From: Phallusia mammillata
Taxonomy: Eukaryota; Chordata; Ascidiacea; Phlebobranchia; Ascidiidae
Reading direction: 5' to 3'
NCBI GenBank assembly: GCA_003260075.1
Contig: QLIY01000470.1
Coordinates: 1 to 64,000, forward strand
DNA: 64,000 bases
The translations under genes were made by a program, and so were the position numbers. The notes under the pieces are model-generated. The model was not told the DNA's origin. It saw only the letters and a list, made by a program, of their open reading frames with translations, and ran no database searches. Shown one piece after another: positions 58,101 through 62,000 of the stretch. How positions within the stretch are numbered: the first letter of the stretch is position 1; each line of letters opens with the position of its first letter.

Positions 58101-58972
58101 AATGTTGATTTGGTGACTGTAGGTTGGGAGCGGGCCATGGTGGTTACGGCCCCCCCCCCCTCCCAGTCATCTCGGAAGCGGAGGCGGAAACGGAAATGTA
58201 AGTATATGTTGTAGTTTAACCTGCTAACACTACATCAGTTTATAAGCTCTGAAAGGAGAATTACTTCCCCCCCCCCCTCCCAGTCATCTCGGAAGCGGAG
58301 GCGGAAACGGAAATGTAAGTATATCTTGTAGTTTAACCTGCTAACACTACATCAGCTTATAAGCTCTGAAAGGAGAATTACTTAAAATATATCTTTCCCG
58401 GGCTTGTGACTCGACTTTGGTGGAGCGCAAGTCCCGGAAAGACAACCGTCGTGGGTTCGAATCCCTCCGCCTGTGCCTTGCCATGTGGGAAAGCTTGGAA
58501 ACCGGCTTGATTTGGTATAATGCCTTTAATGGGCCTGGCGTACTATGACTTAAAATTTATGTTTTGTTTTTAATTCATTAAAACTTGAACTGCTGGAGTT
58601 TTAATTAATTCAAAACGTATTTGAATTAATAGTAGACAGCACTGAAATCCACTTTGTTCAGGAAATCTGGAGTTCAACGTTTAACTTTCATGCTTTCAGG
58701 GAGTCGGAGGCAGCGGTGGTGGCGTACTACTGTGGCTGAACGGCGAAGATTTCTTCCTAGACGGTTTAATTGACGTGTCCGGTTCAAATGGTGAAGGAGG
58801 AAATGCTGGAGGTGGAAGTGGAGGTTCTGTTATTATTCGCTCTCTCAACTTCTCCGGTCAGTTCAAAAATTAAGATTTGGTGGCTGTTTTTAACAAAAGT
58901 GCAATTACAAATGGTGTGATGTCTTGAATTTTTTATCTTAGGTCATGGTGAGGTTCGCGTAAATGGAGGCAA

Positions 58973-59066
<94 letters not shown>

Positions 59067-62000
59067 TTCACCAAATACTTATCTTATTCGATTTAGTTAA
59101 GTGTCCCTACTAAAAAAGTAAAAAAAAAACGATCATTCTCCTTCCTATGCAAAAATATAGCCACTGGAATCCGCTTTAATCATTTACTTTTTGGTTTCAG
59201 GTTATTTGCGTTCGGTCGGAGGCAGTGGGCAAATTCCTGGTGCCGCTGGGACCTCGTACGTTGAAGAAACAGCTCGTGGACCGCAGTATGCACAGATGAA
59301 ATACGAACAAGCAGGAGCTACTGTGCCTCACGTCTACGCCAATCATACACTAGTGATCGTAGATGCTGAAGACACACACGAATTCTTGCATCAGGACAAG
59401 TTAGTTTTCAACCTAATCATAGTCGTATTATGTTAACCTGATTTATTGCCTTGTTCAAATAGAATCATAAACAGACGATTAATAAACATAATCGTATAAC
59501 ATATAATGCAATAATTGATTTCGAAACACATTCAGAATAAATATTAAGTCAACTACATCTGTGCTTTAACTGTTGAACAGACTAAGCTAGGTCAAGCGAG
59601 TTGCTCCTTAGTACTTGTCACTTGGACAAAATTAGTCATGCATGGAACTTAGTCAAGCATAAATAAATGAAAAACTATTAAAATCGATACGACATCTAGC
59701 ACAGGAACTCACACTAGACAGGTTTGCTAAATTCCGGTAGGTGGCGCACGCACATATTTTAAATATAATCGTGAAAAAAAATGTTGAAGGTTAAGACTAA
59801 CTTATTAGGGGTGGTCTGAGGTTTTATAATAATAATAACAATAAAATCAACCAAAAAAATCCCAGTCTCCCTTTTAATTTTAACCCCTTAACGACGGCGA
59901 TATAAATCAGTTTGGGAAAAAAATCTTTGTTACGCGTATTGTAAAGCATTTGGGCAGAAGAAAAAATATTTGCACCCCCAAATTTTTTTTATCGCATTTT
60001 GGGGGGTGCTAGCCCGCTGTACCGAATTCGGCACATTCGTCCATTAAGACTAAACTAATGCAAACATTTCCGCGTANAAGGCACAGTGTGACGAATTCGT
60101 CACATACGGCGTTAAGGGGTTAAATAACTTCCATTTATCGGTATTTTGCATGCTTTTTCAGTGTGAGTTCTTGAGTTAGTAGCTCTACCAAATCAACTTG
60201 GGACAAATTGAAAAATGTTTTGCTAATGTGCCATACCCGTTTTAATGAATTCACTGCAGGTACGCTGAGCCTTGGATGTACACAATGATTCAAGGTGGTT
60301 TAAGAGAAGAAGACGAACGGGAAAACGATGATTACGAGTTCAGTGAAGCGAGATTCACTCGACACGCCAACGTGAGATTTTTCCATCAGTCTCATGACGG
60401 TTTGGGTCAAGACTCGTCCAGGTAAAATATATGAACCATCGGAGCTATTTGTAAATTTTTTATTTTATTGTTTTAAATGGAATGTAAACCAAACTACAAC
60501 TGTGCAGACAGAGTGAGTACAAGGTCATGCAATTGCCACATGGACAAAATCAGTCATGTGTGGAACTCATTCAGGCATAAATAAAAGACTAACTATTAAA
60601 TTAGTTGAGGACAAATTGAATATTACGTGTTGTGACATTTTACTTGCAACGTCCCTTTATTAAGTTATCATTGTTGAACGGTTTGTAGAACAGCAAGGGC
60701 ATTGAAACAGCCCGTGGGCTATTAAATCAAGTACCCAGGTATTTGAATGCATACATGCAATAGATTAATAAATTGATAAAAAACATACATGTTCACTTTT
60801 GTTATAGTTGCCTGTTTGTGAATGCTCTAAAAAACACTTTTTAACAATCAATCATGCATTGAATTTCAGCGACAAGACAATTGCCATAGTCCACAAATTC
60901 CTGGGCGACCGTACGGGAAAAGTTCATCTGAGATGCAACCAGACTCTGTTCGTCGAATATTTGAGAAACACCGCCAACGAGTCAGCTGCTCCATGCAGTT
61001 ACAGGTGAGGTCAAACAACCAACGACGTTTGAGTTGCATTGTTATATGAGATGGTCTCTGCTTATTTTATTGGTCCAATTTCAGTAAAACCTAACGCACT
61101 ATGGATTTAGTGCTTTTGAATTCGTGTTATACTTTGCTGTAGAATTCCTATACGTTTGTAAGGGGGGGGGGATTGATTTATCAAATTTTTTGTAAAAAAA
61201 ACAAGACCACCAAAACAACCATGGTTTATCGAGTTAAGTGCCTTGTTCTTTAAAAACCTATTAAAAGCAACAGATTATTAAACCAGTGAAAAAACATACG
61301 TGTGCACTTGTAGTATAATTGTAATTGTTTGTGACTGCATTTAAATAAACGCTTTATTAATTAATTCTATATTGTTTTGCAGCGACAAGACAGTTGCCAT
61401 AGTCCACAAATTCTTGGGCGATCGCACGGGTAAAGTTCACCTGAGATGCAACCAGACTCTGTTCGTCGAATATTTGAGAAACACCGCCAACGAGTCAGCT
61501 GCTCCATGCAGTTACAGGTAAGTGAAAAACAACCAACGACATGTGGGTTGCATTGTTATATAAGATGGTCTCTGCTTATTTTATTGGTCCAGTTTCAGTA
61601 AAACCTAACGCACTATGGATTTAGTTTTTTTGAATTCGTGTTATACTTTGCTGTAGAATTCCTATACGTTTGTAACCGATGACACTTACATAAAAAAAAT
61701 TACTTAACAAAAAACATAAAACGTAAAACAGTTGCTAAGGAAACATAATTAAGTTATTGTCTGAATAATGTTCAGTTCATTAGTAGCTAACGCATGTTTT
61801 TATAAATGTACAAAATCACTCAGGCCTCTTACAAAAAAATGGAGGCAAACATATGTAACCGAAATGTTTGCAAAATCTAAAACTAGCTCTACATTGTTCC
61901 AGGGTTGATGTCGGTGCTGAGCTGATTATGCCAACAAAGGGGGGGGGGGGTAACCGAAATGTTTGCAAAATCTAAAACTAGCTCCACATTGTTCCAGGGT

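Larger units (their letters stand above)
59575..60605. repeat. Pair of related intronic repeats (about 59575-59690 and 60505-60605)
   Basis: Both contain 'catggacaaaatcagtcatg..tggaact' and 'aagcataaataaa..gactaactattaaa' with moderate divergence. They flank exon 60260-60421. Confidence 0.65.

Noticed and set aside
10073..59066. Poly-C runs as i-motif/G-quadruplex regulatory elements or repeat expansions
   Set aside because: The near-constant length of 10, the switch to G at one end, and the duplicated flanks fit assembly filler far better than biology.
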